Shown here: positions 17,712-24,979 of the stretch, one piece after another
Numbering within the stretch: the stretch's first letter is position 1
Layout of the letters: the number at the start of each line of letters is the position of its first letter
Assembly: GCA_022572805.1 (NCBI GenBank)
Contig: JACZVF010000003.1
Span: 1 to 35,185, forward strand
DNA from: Chloroflexota bacterium
Lineage (GTDB): Bacteria > Chloroflexota > Dehalococcoidia > Lucifugimonadales > JADFKI01
DNA: 35,185 nt
Direction of reading: 5' to 3'
The notes under the pieces: generated by a model
Told to the model about the DNA's origin: nothing
Seen by the model: the letters and a program-made list of their open reading frames with translations, nothing else
Database searches by the model: none
Program-made: the position numbers and the translations under genes

Positions 17712-18452
17712 TCAGCACTGGCCCAACCACCCGGAGGTGACCTCCCACGGCCACAGCAACAGGGCAGCCTGCGACTGCAAGTCCATCATGTTGTGACACA
17801 TAATGGCGGCCAGGTAAATGGTGCCCCAATTCCCGTTGGGCAGACGGCGATAGGCCGAATCGGAATCCGTCTGCTCACCAGCCTCCAGCCGATTTAGCTC
17901 GGCCCCGGCATTGGGATTGCGCATGAGCTCCAGGTGCTTTTGCCACCAAACGTGCGGGCCGTCTGCAATGGCCTCGCGGGATACCACCTCGTTCACCGAG
18001 CTGGCAATGCGTATGGCACGACGAAGCGACCTGACATCCGTCTCCCGGTCCATGTCGGCAACGCCCCAGCGGTAGTAGAAGACAGGCGGACGCATTAGCT
18101 CCCTTAGGCGGGGCCACTTCAGGGACTGCTCTTCGGCAAGTTCCTGCCAGGGGGCCATAAGCTCCTGCTCGATCAGGGCCTCCCTGCCTAGAATGTGGCC
18201 GACCCATCTTTGAGCGAACGCCTTGCTGTAGGCCCTCAATGGCCGGGGCAAATCGTCCCATGCCGCGCGGATTGCCCGCTCCACTTCCAGGCACTCCGCC
18301 TCGGTCTCAGCCTGCACGATTCGCATAGTGCTCCCCGACATGGTTCCGAAAGTGAACACGCCGCCATCGCACGGCTCCAGCGAGACGGCCTCCAGGTCCA
18401 CGACGGTGCCGGCAACGCTAATGCCTTCAAATGGGAATTCGATAATCTGCAT
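17712..18452 (-). CDS. Conserved-looking protein of unknown function
   Basis: I do not recognise this 246-residue protein. It begins with a beta-rich stretch (MQIIEFPFEGISVAGTVVDLEAVSLEP), then a helical, tryptophan-rich region including PVFYYRWGVADMDRETDVRSLRRAIRIAS and LPNGNWGTIYLAAIMCHNMM. No signal peptide, membrane helix or catalytic signature is evident. Codon use matches the neighbours and the frame is clean, so it is likely real. ATG 18452 starts the frame; its ribosome site is weak. It lies about 110 bases downstream of rnc on the same strand. Confidence 0.65.
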   Translation of the reverse strand: MQIIEFPFEGISVAGTVVDLEAVSLEPCDGGVFTFGTMSGSTMRIVQAETEAECLEVERAIRAAWDDLPRPLRAYSKAFAQRWVGHILGREALIEQELMAPWQELAEEQSLKWPRLRELMRPPVFYYRWGVADMDRETDVRSLRRAIRIASSVNEVVSREAIADGPHVWWQKHLELMRNPNAGAELNRLEAGEQTDSDSAYRRLPNGNWGTIYLAAIMCHNMMDLQSQAALLLWPWEVTSGWLGQC

Positions 18453-18562
18453 TCGATTGGGTGCTTCAGGGCCGGCCCGGCATTTTTACCGGCCATGCCT
18501 TGCGCTCTGTTCTTGACACACTAATACGCGCATGCGGCCAGGATCGCAATCGGCTCCGGGCC

Positions 18563-19267
18563 TCAGCCGCCATGAAGCTTCTGAAGCGCCTGCCTTGCCG
18601 CCGCCTGTTCCGCGTTTGCCTTGCGGGAGCCGACCCCTCGACCTACCACCTCGCCCTCTACCAGCGCCTGGGCGGTGAAGGTGCGGTCGTGGTCTTTTCC
18701 GGCCATGCTGATGATGCTGTAAGTAGGCGGAGATTTACCCTGACCCTGCACCAGCTCCTGCAACTCAGACTTGGCGTTTTTGGACGAAGCCAGATAGTCA
18801 GCGTCGGACATTTCTACAGCCAATACCCTCAGCGAGAAGTCCCGCGCGGCAGCGTAACCCTGGTCCAGGAACAGCGCCCCCACCAGGGCCTCGAGTACCG
18901 CCGCCAAATTTGTCCTTCGCTCGGCGCCACCGCTGCTTTGCTCCCCGATGCCCATCACCAGGTGCCTGCCGAGGTCCAGGCCGTCGGCGACCCGTGCCAA
19001 CGTGTCGCCGCGCACGATCGCCGAGCGCAGCATCGTCAACTCGCCCTCCCGGCGCTCCGGGTATTGTCTGTAGAGGTCCTCGGCCACGGCCAGGCCCAGA
19101 AGGGCATCACCCAGGTACTCCAGACGCTCGTTGGATTCGGGCAATAGGCCGGGGTTTTCATTGAGGTAGGAGCTGTGGATGAAAGCCAGGCCTAGAAGCG
19201 ACCTATCGCTGAACGATATGCCAAGGTGGTTCTCAAGGGCTTCAAGGTCCTGCTCAGGGGGTTCCAC
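18563..19267 (-). CDS. rnc: Ribonuclease III
   Basis: RNase III cleaves double-stranded RNA in rRNA processing and mRNA decay. The signature NERLEYLGDALLGLAVAEDL holds the metal-binding acidic residues, with the second acidic patch in NLAAVLEALVGALFLDQGY. The C-terminal double-stranded RNA-binding domain runs from NAKSELQELVQGQGKSPPTY to GSRKANAEQAAARQALQKL. I start it at GTG 19267 (VEPPEQDLEALENHLG), which has GGAG five bases upstream. The ORF-track TTG at 19348 would run through a 12-bp hairpin and adds residues without family character. Length is then 234, typical for the family. Confidence 0.93.
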   Translation of the reverse strand: MEPPEQDLEALENHLGISFSDRSLLGLAFIHSSYLNENPGLLPESNERLEYLGDALLGLAVAEDLYRQYPERREGELTMLRSAIVRGDTLARVADGLDLGRHLVMGIGEQSSGGAERRTNLAAVLEALVGALFLDQGYAAARDFSLRVLAVEMSDADYLASSKNAKSELQELVQGQGKSPPTYSIISMAGKDHDRTFTAQALVEGEVVGRGVGSRKANAEQAAARQALQKLHGG

Positions 19268-19303
19268 TGCCTCTCCAAGAGTTCGTATAGGAGCTAATAA
19301 GCT

Positions 19304-19337
19304 AGGCCCCTCTCCATTCGGAAACGGAGAAGGGCCT
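19304..19337 (-). other. 12-bp leader hairpin upstream of rnc
   Basis: On the minus strand AGGCCCTTCTCC pairs with GGAGAGGGGCCT around a 10-base loop. The single mismatch seen on the + strand becomes a G-U pair in minus-strand RNA, so the RNA is likely transcribed from this strand. It lies between the DsbA-like gene and the rnc ribosome site and lacks a T-run. It may be a cleavable rnc leader structure or a weak terminator. Confidence 0.55.
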
Positions 19338-19354
19338 GACGAAGCCAATATGGA

Positions 19355-19984
19355 TCAGTCCAGCGCGCCTTTGGGCCACGGCGGCTGCGGCCTTTTGATC
19401 TCGCCGATGTAGGGCCGGTCCGAGGCAATGGCGATGAAGTGCTCGAACTCAGCCAGCGCGTCCTCATCCGGCGGAATGAAGGTCTTGATGTAGCATGATT
19501 GGCCGTTTTCGAAGACGAACGTCGGCGTACCGAAGATACCTTCGGCGGTCGCCTCCTCGTGCTCACGGCCGATCTTCTTGGCCAGTTCGGGGTCCTTCAG
19601 GTCTGCCTTGAATCGCTCCACGTCCAGGCCTACCTGCTCTGCCAGGTCCACCAGAGGCTGCTCCTCATTGAGCGCGATGCGCCCATCGCCCCCGTGCCGC
19701 GCTATCAGAAGCGCCAGGTGGAATTTTTCGTGGAGGTCCGCCCCTTGACGCCGGGCCGCCTCTCCGGCAATCTGGCCCAGCAGAGACCTGGCTTGGGTAA
19801 CGTCCTCCCGCTCCCAGACCTTGTTTTCAGGCTCCTTGTTGTTGACCTGCTCCAGGGAGAAGTTCTTCCAGGTGATGTCCAGGTTGTCGCCGTAAACGCG
19901 CTTTACCTTATCCAGCCACACGGCCGCATTGTAGACCCACGGTCAGGAGTAGTCCCCGTAGATCTGCATCTTGATTGAATTCAT
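19355..19984 (-). CDS. DsbA/FrnE-like selenoprotein 1 (in-frame TGA at 19943-19945)
   Basis: This is a thioredoxin-fold oxidoreductase of the DsbA/FrnE family with selenocysteine at the active site. The ORF track begins only at the GTG codon for residue 22 (VWLDKVKRVYG). Reading upstream gives MNSIKMQIYGDYS, TGA, PWVYNAA, in perfect frame with an AGGA ribosome site six bases before ATG 19984. Family members have CPWC at this place; here it is U-P-W-V. The cis-proline motif FGTPTFVFENG (Pro near residue 154) and helical insert are intact. The length of 209 residues is right for the family. A GUGU-loop hairpin follows the TGA by 21 nucleotides. The only cysteine is near residue 164 (GQSCYIKTF). 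No signal peptide is seen, so it is probably cytosolic. The next gene upstream is a close paralogue with the same feature. Confidence 0.88.
19913..19926 (-). promoter_or_regulatory. Putative bacterial SECIS hairpin, selenoprotein 1
   Basis: In minus-strand RNA CGGCC pairs with GGCUG around a GUGU loop, starting 21 nucleotides after the UGA minus its stem. Bacterial SECIS elements sit just downstream of UGA inside the coding region and have a G in the first two loop bases, as here. The same hairpin occurs at the same distance in the paralogue with one changed pair (G-U versus A-U). Confidence 0.7.
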
Positions 19985-20118
19985 ATTTTATCCTTTCCTT
20001 GCTCTATGCCCGTTCGCCTATACAGACCTGCCAGTACATCAAAAGCTCCGTTTGGCCATAAGCGTATCGCACAACGTCCGCACCCTCACCCACATTAACA
20101 GCACAACCAGATCCAGAA

Positions 20119-20772
20119 TTAATCGAGGGCGCCTTTTGGCCACGGTGGCTGGGGCCGCTTGATCTCGCCGATGTACGACCTGTGGTCCATCAGTGCGATA
20201 AAGTGCTCGAACTCCGCCACTGCGTCGTCCTGGGGAGGAATAAAAGCCTTGATAAAGGCCGCGTTGCCGTTCTCGAACACGAAGGTCGGCGTGCCGAATA
20301 TGCTTTGCGACACGGCATCTTCGTGGTCGGCGCCTATGCTTTTGCGCAACGCCGGGTCCCGCAGGTCCTCACGGAACTTGGCTGTATCCAGGCCGACCTG
20401 CTGCGCCAGGTCCACCAGCGGCTCCTCTTCATTGAGGGCGATGCGGCCATCTCCGCCATGCCTGGCCGTGAGTAGTGCCAGGTGAAACTTATCGTATAGC
20501 TCAGGGCCTTGCCGACGGGCGGCCTCGGCCGCAATCTGGCCCATCAGAGACCGGCCCTGCGTTGGGTCTTCCTGCTCCCAGACCTTCCAGTCGGACTCGG
20601 TGCCTTCGGACTTCTGCTTCAGCGTGAAGGCGTTCTGCTCCAGGGAGAAGTTCCTCCACGTTATCTCCATGTCGTCCCCATAGACCTGCTTGACTCTATC
20701 CAGCCACACGGCTGCATTGTAGACCCAGGGTCAAGCGTAGTCGCCAAAGACCTGCATCTTGATAGGTTCCAT
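20119..20772 (-). CDS. DsbA/FrnE-like selenoprotein 2 (in-frame TGA at 20731-20733)
   Basis: This is a paralogue of the preceding gene with the same architecture. The complete frame reads MEPIKMQVFGDYA, TGA, PWVYNAAVWLDRVKQVYGDD and continues through FSLEQNAFTLKQ and SIFGTPTFVFENG to the shared tail IKRPQPPWPKGALD. ATG 20772 has GGAG eight bases upstream. The ORF track lost the first 21 codons because of the TGA. The full product is 217 residues. I find no cysteine anywhere in it, so selenocysteine 14 would be the sole chalcogen nucleophile. Compared with its twin it keeps about eight extra residues after SLEQ. It is separated from the twin by about 134 bases and diverges from amt. Confidence 0.88.
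20701..20714 (-). promoter_or_regulatory. Putative bacterial SECIS hairpin, selenoprotein 2
   Basis: In minus-strand RNA CAGCC pairs perfectly with GGCUG around GUGU; 21 nucleotides separate the UGA from the loop. A lower UCUA/UAGA helix could extend it across an internal loop. Confidence 0.7.
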
Positions 20773-21025
20773 ATCAACATCTCCTTTGTTTGGTGCGCCT
20801 GAACAACATATGGTAGGAAGTCATCGCCAAGGTTTCTGCATTTTAAGAGGGGCTCCCGGCAATGTCAAAACGTTTCGGCGGGAGAACGCCTATCGCCTGA
20901 TTTCTGCGATGCTCACCCGTTTGATTCCCACCGGCTCTTCGGGATTCAAACTGTTTGATTTGCAGCGCGGCATCGGCCTGCGGTAGGCCATCGCCGCGAA
21001 CGCTAAAATTCACGGCGCAGCCCCT
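20773..21025. other. Intergenic region between divergent selenoprotein 2 and amt
   Basis: This is the left part of a 373-base divergent gap. I see no gene here. The right part carries the 11-bp-period operator array listed next. A promoter for the selenoprotein pair should lie here but no strong hexamers stand out. Confidence 0.4.
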
Positions 21026-21085
21026 GTAACACTTATTTAACACGGCGGCAACAAATCTGTTACACATCAGAAACACGCAGGTAAC
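21026..21085 (+). promoter_or_regulatory. GlnR-like operator array upstream of amt (six half-sites, 11-bp period)
   Basis: Six 5-bp half-sites start at 21026, 21037, 21048, 21059, 21070 and 21081: GTAAC, TTAAC, GCAAC, GTTAC, GAAAC, GTAAC, each followed by exactly six bases. This matches the actinobacterial GlnR consensus gTnAC-n6-GaAAC-n6, extended to three tandem pairs. A -10-like CATAAG follows at 21094-21099 with no good -35, as expected for an activator-dependent promoter. Binding by an OmpR-family nitrogen regulator is inferred from the pattern and the ammonium transporter downstream. Confidence 0.75.
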
Positions 21086-21145
21086 ATCCCAGCCATAAGT
21101 TGTGAGAAATATCACCAACTTCCTGATTTTTGGAGGGGAACAGAC

Positions 21146-22480
21146 ATGCAAATACTTAGCGAACGGCTGCGAATAACCACGTTCCGGCTGCGCCTGATGC
21201 TCGTGGCGCTGCTGGGCCTGGGAATATTCGCCAGCAGCAGCGGCATCGCCTATGCAGCGACCGCCGACGAGGTACAGGCGACGCTGGACAACGCCATCCT
21301 TGTCTTCGCGGCCGCCCTTGTGTTCTTCATGCAGGCGGGATTCGCCTTTCTTGGCGCAGGCCTGATTCGGTCCAAGAACACCGTCAACTACATGACCAAG
21401 TCCTTCCTGGACTTCTGTATAGCCTCGTTGGGCTTCTGGGCATTCGGGTTCGCATTAATGTTTGGCGGCGGAGCTGCCGCCGGATTCGTCGGGCTGGACG
21501 GCTTCTTCCTAACGGGGTTCGACGACAGTCAGTTGGTGACATGGTTCTTCCAGATGGTGTTCGCGGGAACGGCAGCTACCATCATCGCGGGCGCCATGGC
21601 GGAGCGCACTAACATTAACGCGTACTTCGCCTACAGCTTCATAGTCGGCGCCTTGATTTACCCGATATACGGCCATTGGGTCTGGAGCGACACCGGTTGG
21701 CTGGCCGAATTGGGCATGGCGGACTATGCCGGTTCGGGCGTGGTGCACATGATTGGAGGGATGCTGGCGCTGGCGGGAGCCAAAGTGGTCGGCCCCAGAA
21801 TAGGCTTCAAGGAGGGCATCCAGTTCAAGGGCCACAACATGCCCTACGTTGTCATAGGAACATTCATACTGTTCTTCGGCTGGTTCGGTTTCAACATCAA
21901 CTCCGATAGCCTGGGACTAAACGCCGTCAATACGCTGCTGGCGGGCGCGGCCGGGGCGACGGCGGCCGTCTATGTGATCATGCTGCGCACTGGCAAGGCA
22001 AACCTGGAGATGGCCTGCAACGGCGCTCTGGCCGGCCTGGTGGGCATAACCGCACCCAGTGCGCACGTGGACCCCTGGGCAGCAGTGGTGATCGGCATCA
22101 TAGCAGGCGTCATAATGGTGTACGGAGTAAGCTTCGTTCGCAGTGTCCTCAAGGTAGACGACCCCGTAGGGGCAATCACGGTTCACGGCATATGCGGCGC
22201 GTGGGGGCTGCTGGCCGTGGGCATATTCGCCTCGGGGCACGGCGATGTCAAAGGCCTGATCGCCGGCAATCCCGCGCAGATATTGCCACAGATCTATGGC
22301 ATACTGGTGGCAATAGGCTGGGGCTTGGGCGTGGGCTTCGTAGTATTCAAGGGCCTGGACCTCACTATGGGCCTGAGGGCTTCTCGCGAGGAGGAGCTGG
22401 AAGGCTTGGACGAGCCGGAACACGGGGCCGTGGCGTACCCCGAGATGAGCGCAGCGCCCGCGTCTGCCGTAGGCGACTAA
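21146..22480 (+). CDS. amt: Ammonium transporter Amt
   Basis: Amt is the trimeric membrane channel for ammonium uptake. A cleavable signal peptide (LMLVALLGLGIFASSSGIAYA, cut after AYA) precedes about eleven transmembrane helices. The two pore histidines are recognisable in YPIYGHWVWSDTGWL and ITVHGICGAWGLLAVG, and the phrase DYAGSGVVHMIGG is typical. The length of 444 is normal. ATG 21146 has GGAGGGG seven bases before it. Usually a PII gene (glnK) follows amt; here a terminator and an opposite-strand gene follow instead. The six-half-site operator upstream predicts induction under nitrogen limitation. Confidence 0.97.
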   Translation: MQILSERLRITTFRLRLMLVALLGLGIFASSSGIAYAATADEVQATLDNAILVFAAALVFFMQAGFAFLGAGLIRSKNTVNYMTKSFLDFCIASLGFWAFGFALMFGGGAAAGFVGLDGFFLTGFDDSQLVTWFFQMVFAGTAATIIAGAMAERTNINAYFAYSFIVGALIYPIYGHWVWSDTGWLAELGMADYAGSGVVHMIGGMLALAGAKVVGPRIGFKEGIQFKGHNMPYVVIGTFILFFGWFGFNINSDSLGLNAVNTLLAGAAGATAAVYVIMLRTGKANLEMACNGALAGLVGITAPSAHVDPWAAVVIGIIAGVIMVYGVSFVRSVLKVDDPVGAITVHGICGAWGLLAVGIFASGHGDVKGLIAGNPAQILPQIYGILVAIGWGLGVGFVVFKGLDLTMGLRASREEELEGLDEPEHGAVAYPEMSAAPASAVGD

Positions 22481-22503
22481 TCAGCGATAGTCACAGCAAA
22501 TTA

Positions 22504-22535
22504 GAAAGAGCCCCAGGTATTCCCGGGGCTCTTTC
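22504..22535. terminator. Bidirectional hairpin terminator after amt
   Basis: GAAAGAGCCCC pairs with GGGGCTCTTTC (11 bp) around a 10-base loop, 24 bases after the amt stop. Its AAAG/CTTT ends serve either strand, fitting the convergent gene at 22634. The T-run is short. Confidence 0.7.
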
Positions 22536-22633
22536 GAGTTCTGTCGGCATTTGGACCGGTCTTCTTTGGGTCTATCCGGCCTCGTTTTGGCCACCGGATC
22601 CCGTCAGCGGGGCCGTCCTCGGCGGCACGAGGC

Positions 22634-23692
22634 CTATGGGGTAATCAACGCGATGTCGTCGAACCACGCCGAGCCTTCGCCGACATCATCCTCTCCAATC
22701 ATCAGGTTGACCCTTACAGCAGCGGCCCCAGCCGGCGCCGTAATACCAGTGGCAGTGAGCTGAGTCCAATCATTGGTCCCAGTTACGAATCCCAGCGCGT
22801 CCGATCCGATGACGCTGGACCAGGGCGGGTTATTAGGTAACCCGGCCGCCGTAAGCCACACCAACTCCACCAGTGCGCCCATGCCATCCAAATCCTGCGT
22901 CTTCACCCAGGCCGACGCATCGAAGACATCTCCAGCCTCGACCAGCACTTCCTGATGCACGATCATAAGCCGCCGGTTTGAGGCCAACATCTGCTGCGAA
23001 TGACTGCCGGTATGCGACTGGTCATCGACTATGGACCTGCCGCCGTTGGATGCGCGTTCCCAAAAAGCGCCGCCGTCTTCGAATCCGGGATTTTGCACGT
23101 GGTTGATTGGAGCCGGATCGGAAGTTGGTCCGCCTACCTTGTTGATGAAACCATCCAGGTTGATGGTGACGACCATTCCCTCTGTGGCCGGATCGTCAGG
23201 CTTTTGCAAGGTGACCCTGTACGTTGCCAGTCCCTGCATCCCATCACCACCCAGCTCAATGACGTAACCCGGGCCCCACATCAACGTGACGTCGTTAACC
23301 AAGACCGGTGACAGGAGGACTTGGGGCATAACCGCCCAGTCTTGTGCGCCCACCTGAACGCACCAGCCCAGACTGGCGCCTGTGGCGTCGCAAACTCTGT
23401 CAGTTAAGAGATTCAGACCAACGAAAGTGTTGATTAGATCAACGGTCATGTGAGAGGACTGCCCCTCGGAGAAGCTCCCGTCTACCTCCGCAAGCTCCAG
23501 GGTTAGAATTCCGTTCGGGATTGAATCCACCGGGTCGGTGACGCCCGCATAGGTGACGTTGAACTGATTGGCGTCAACGCCATCGGAGCCGAGAATGGCG
23601 TAGGCTGTTGAAGCCGCCGCGCCGGCGATAAATGTCAATACCAAAGCTGCAACAAGAAAAAGGAGTCTTCTGCTTCGCCACTTCGCCGTCAT
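22634..23692 (-). CDS. Secreted protein with C-terminal carbohydrate-binding-like domain
   Basis: The function is unknown. A signal peptide (SRRLLFLVAALVLTFIAGAA, ending STAYA) starts the protein. Residues about 30-190 form a domain shared with the next gene (NQFNVTYAGVTDPVDSIP, TLMWGPGYVIELGGDGMQGLATYRVT, EGMVVTINLDGFI). The C-terminal 150 residues look like a CBM4/9-type jelly roll (NPGFEDGGAFWERASNGGR, GSHSQQML, VRVNLMIGEDDVGEGSAWFDDIAL). ATG 23692 has GGAGGG six bases upstream; the ORF-track start at 23980 is far before the signal peptide. Binding of extracellular sugar is only inferred. It lies within the nitrogen island on the opposite strand. Confidence 0.75.
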   Translation of the reverse strand: MTAKWRSRRLLFLVAALVLTFIAGAAASTAYAILGSDGVDANQFNVTYAGVTDPVDSIPNGILTLELAEVDGSFSEGQSSHMTVDLINTFVGLNLLTDRVCDATGASLGWCVQVGAQDWAVMPQVLLSPVLVNDVTLMWGPGYVIELGGDGMQGLATYRVTLQKPDDPATEGMVVTINLDGFINKVGGPTSDPAPINHVQNPGFEDGGAFWERASNGGRSIVDDQSHTGSHSQQMLASNRRLMIVHQEVLVEAGDVFDASAWVKTQDLDGMGALVELVWLTAAGLPNNPPWSSVIGSDALGFVTGTNDWTQLTATGITAPAGAAAVRVNLMIGEDDVGEGSAWFDDIALITP

Positions 23693-24066
23693 TGCGTACC
23701 CTCCAATTACAGGGAGTTCAATTCGTTGCATCACGAACATCGAGATACTCGCAGACAGTATTTCATCCGCATGTGGTGGGAAGTCCAGCGAATATAGGTT
23801 CTTGGATTGAGTGGATTGGGACATAACGGGAAATGGGGACGGGGCCTTAGCTAGAGGAGAAGTTGCGCTGGAAAACGGCGGGGGGAACCGGGTAGCCGGC
23901 GCGGCTTCCGCGGGTCCGGTCGACGGCAGGCCGGAACGAAAACGCCGCCCGCAGGGTGTAGCCGGCGCGGGGAGCCTCAAACCACGCCGGCCGCCTACGG
24001 GCGGGGGTTGGTCAGCCTAAATTCGGCGGGGCTAAACCCGATGAACGTTCATCGCATCCATCCTGT
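23693..24066. other. GC-rich intergenic region with a repeated 12-mer
   Basis: No gene is seen. TAGCCGGCGCGG occurs twice (23893-23904 and 23959-23970, 66 bases apart), and CCGCCCG near 23945 has an inverted copy CGGGCGG near 24000. It follows the stop of the 24067 gene on the minus strand, so it may form a structured 3' end. The composition differs from the AT-rich promoter-like stretch at 23701-23830. Confidence 0.4.
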
Positions 24067-24678
24067 TCAACGGCGACCCGACGACCTTCGGCGATCGACG
24101 TTGCGCGCCTTCATCCTGCTGACGTATCCGTCGATGTTGACGGTTACAACGGCGCCTTCCGTCACTTCGTCGACAGGACTCTCGACGGTGACCCTGTAGG
24201 TCGCCAGGCCTTCGTATCCTTCGCCATCGATGACCTGCTTTACAATGCCCGGCCCCCACATGGACATCGTGTCGTCGGTCGATATAGCAGGAAGGAGCAT
24301 CTGCGGCATTGTAACCCAGGTATGCCGGCCCACATCTATGCACAAGCCTTTGAGGTCGCCGGTCTCGCCACAAGGCCTGTCGAACATCAGTCTGGTGCCT
24401 AACAGGGGGTGAGTCATCATGGACACGGTCATCTCGGACGACCTGCCCCCGATAAACCGGCCGGCTACCTGGGTCAATACAAGGTCGCTCAGACCGGCGG
24501 GCATGGAATCAACAGGACCCGTAATGCCTACGTACGTCACGCTAAAATTATGAGCCTGCACCCCAGGCCCCCGGAACTTCGCGTAGGCCGTGGAAGTAAA
24601 CGTGCCTGCCGCCAAAGTTATCGCCAGAACGGCTATCAAGAGATAGCGTCGCCTGTGCAGCATTCGCCACTTCATCAT
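24067..24678 (-). CDS. Secreted protein, short paralogue of the 22634 product
   Basis: The function is unknown. Its signal peptide (RRRYLLIAVLAITLAAGTF, ending STAYA) and mature part match the N-terminal domain of the neighbouring secreted protein: HNFSVTYVGITGPVDSMP, WVTMPQMLLPA, SMWGPGIVKQVIDGEGYEGLATYRVT, EGAVVTVNIDGYV. It lacks the sugar-binding-like C-terminus and ends in a basic tail (KARNVDRRRSSGRR). GGAGG lies six bases before ATG 24678, so the GTG start at 24693 is rejected. The upstream gap is shared with a GlnR-like array that faces the other way. Confidence 0.72.
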   Translation of the reverse strand: MMKWRMLHRRRYLLIAVLAITLAAGTFTSTAYAKFRGPGVQAHNFSVTYVGITGPVDSMPAGLSDLVLTQVAGRFIGGRSSEMTVSMMTHPLLGTRLMFDRPCGETGDLKGLCIDVGRHTWVTMPQMLLPAISTDDTMSMWGPGIVKQVIDGEGYEGLATYRVTVESPVDEVTEGAVVTVNIDGYVSRMKARNVDRRRSSGRR

Positions 24679-24866
24679 CAACATCCTCCTCACTGCCCGT
24701 TATACACATCGCGGGGCCAAAAAGAACAATTTAAACAACTCTTTGCCCTTGACGTGTTTAACACACTAGCTAAAATGCCCTGTTGGATTGCGGGAATCCC
24801 GTTTGCGATAGGTTGCGATAGAGCCGCCTGTGAGGGTTGAGAGGGTGTGCAGCACAGGCGGCAGAT
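24679..24866. other. Intergenic region between divergent secreted paralogue and 32-codon gene
   Basis: This is the left part of a 300-base divergent gap. A possible -10 (TATAAC on the minus strand, near 24699-24704) may serve the secreted paralogue. No gene is seen. Confidence 0.35.
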
Positions 24867-24920
24867 GTAACAAATATTTAACATGCAGGCAATATTGCGG
24901 AAACATACAGCATCCATAAT
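24867..24920 (+). promoter_or_regulatory. Second GlnR-like array with -10 for the 32-codon gene
   Basis: Half-sites GTAAC, TTAAC, GCAAT and GAAAC start at 24867, 24878, 24889 and 24900, an exact 11-bp period and the same order of variants as in the amt array. A -10-like CATAAT follows at 24915-24920; no -35 is needed if an activator binds. The transcript would start near 24927 with a leader of about 53 nucleotides. Confidence 0.72.
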
Positions 24921-24979
24921 CTGTTGCAGATAACAGAAGCCATCAGGTTGGTCTGAGGCAATTGACGGAGGAGCAGAAG

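Noticed and set aside
19943-20733. Reading the two TGA codons as true stops, sequencing errors or pseudogene lesions
   Set aside because: Both paralogues carry TGA at the same catalytic codon, both have good upstream starts and ribosome sites, and both remain open and conserved for about 200 codons.
23000-23311. Plus-strand ORFs inside the secreted protein gene
   Set aside because: These are shadows of a gene with signal peptide, ribosome site and a paralogue.
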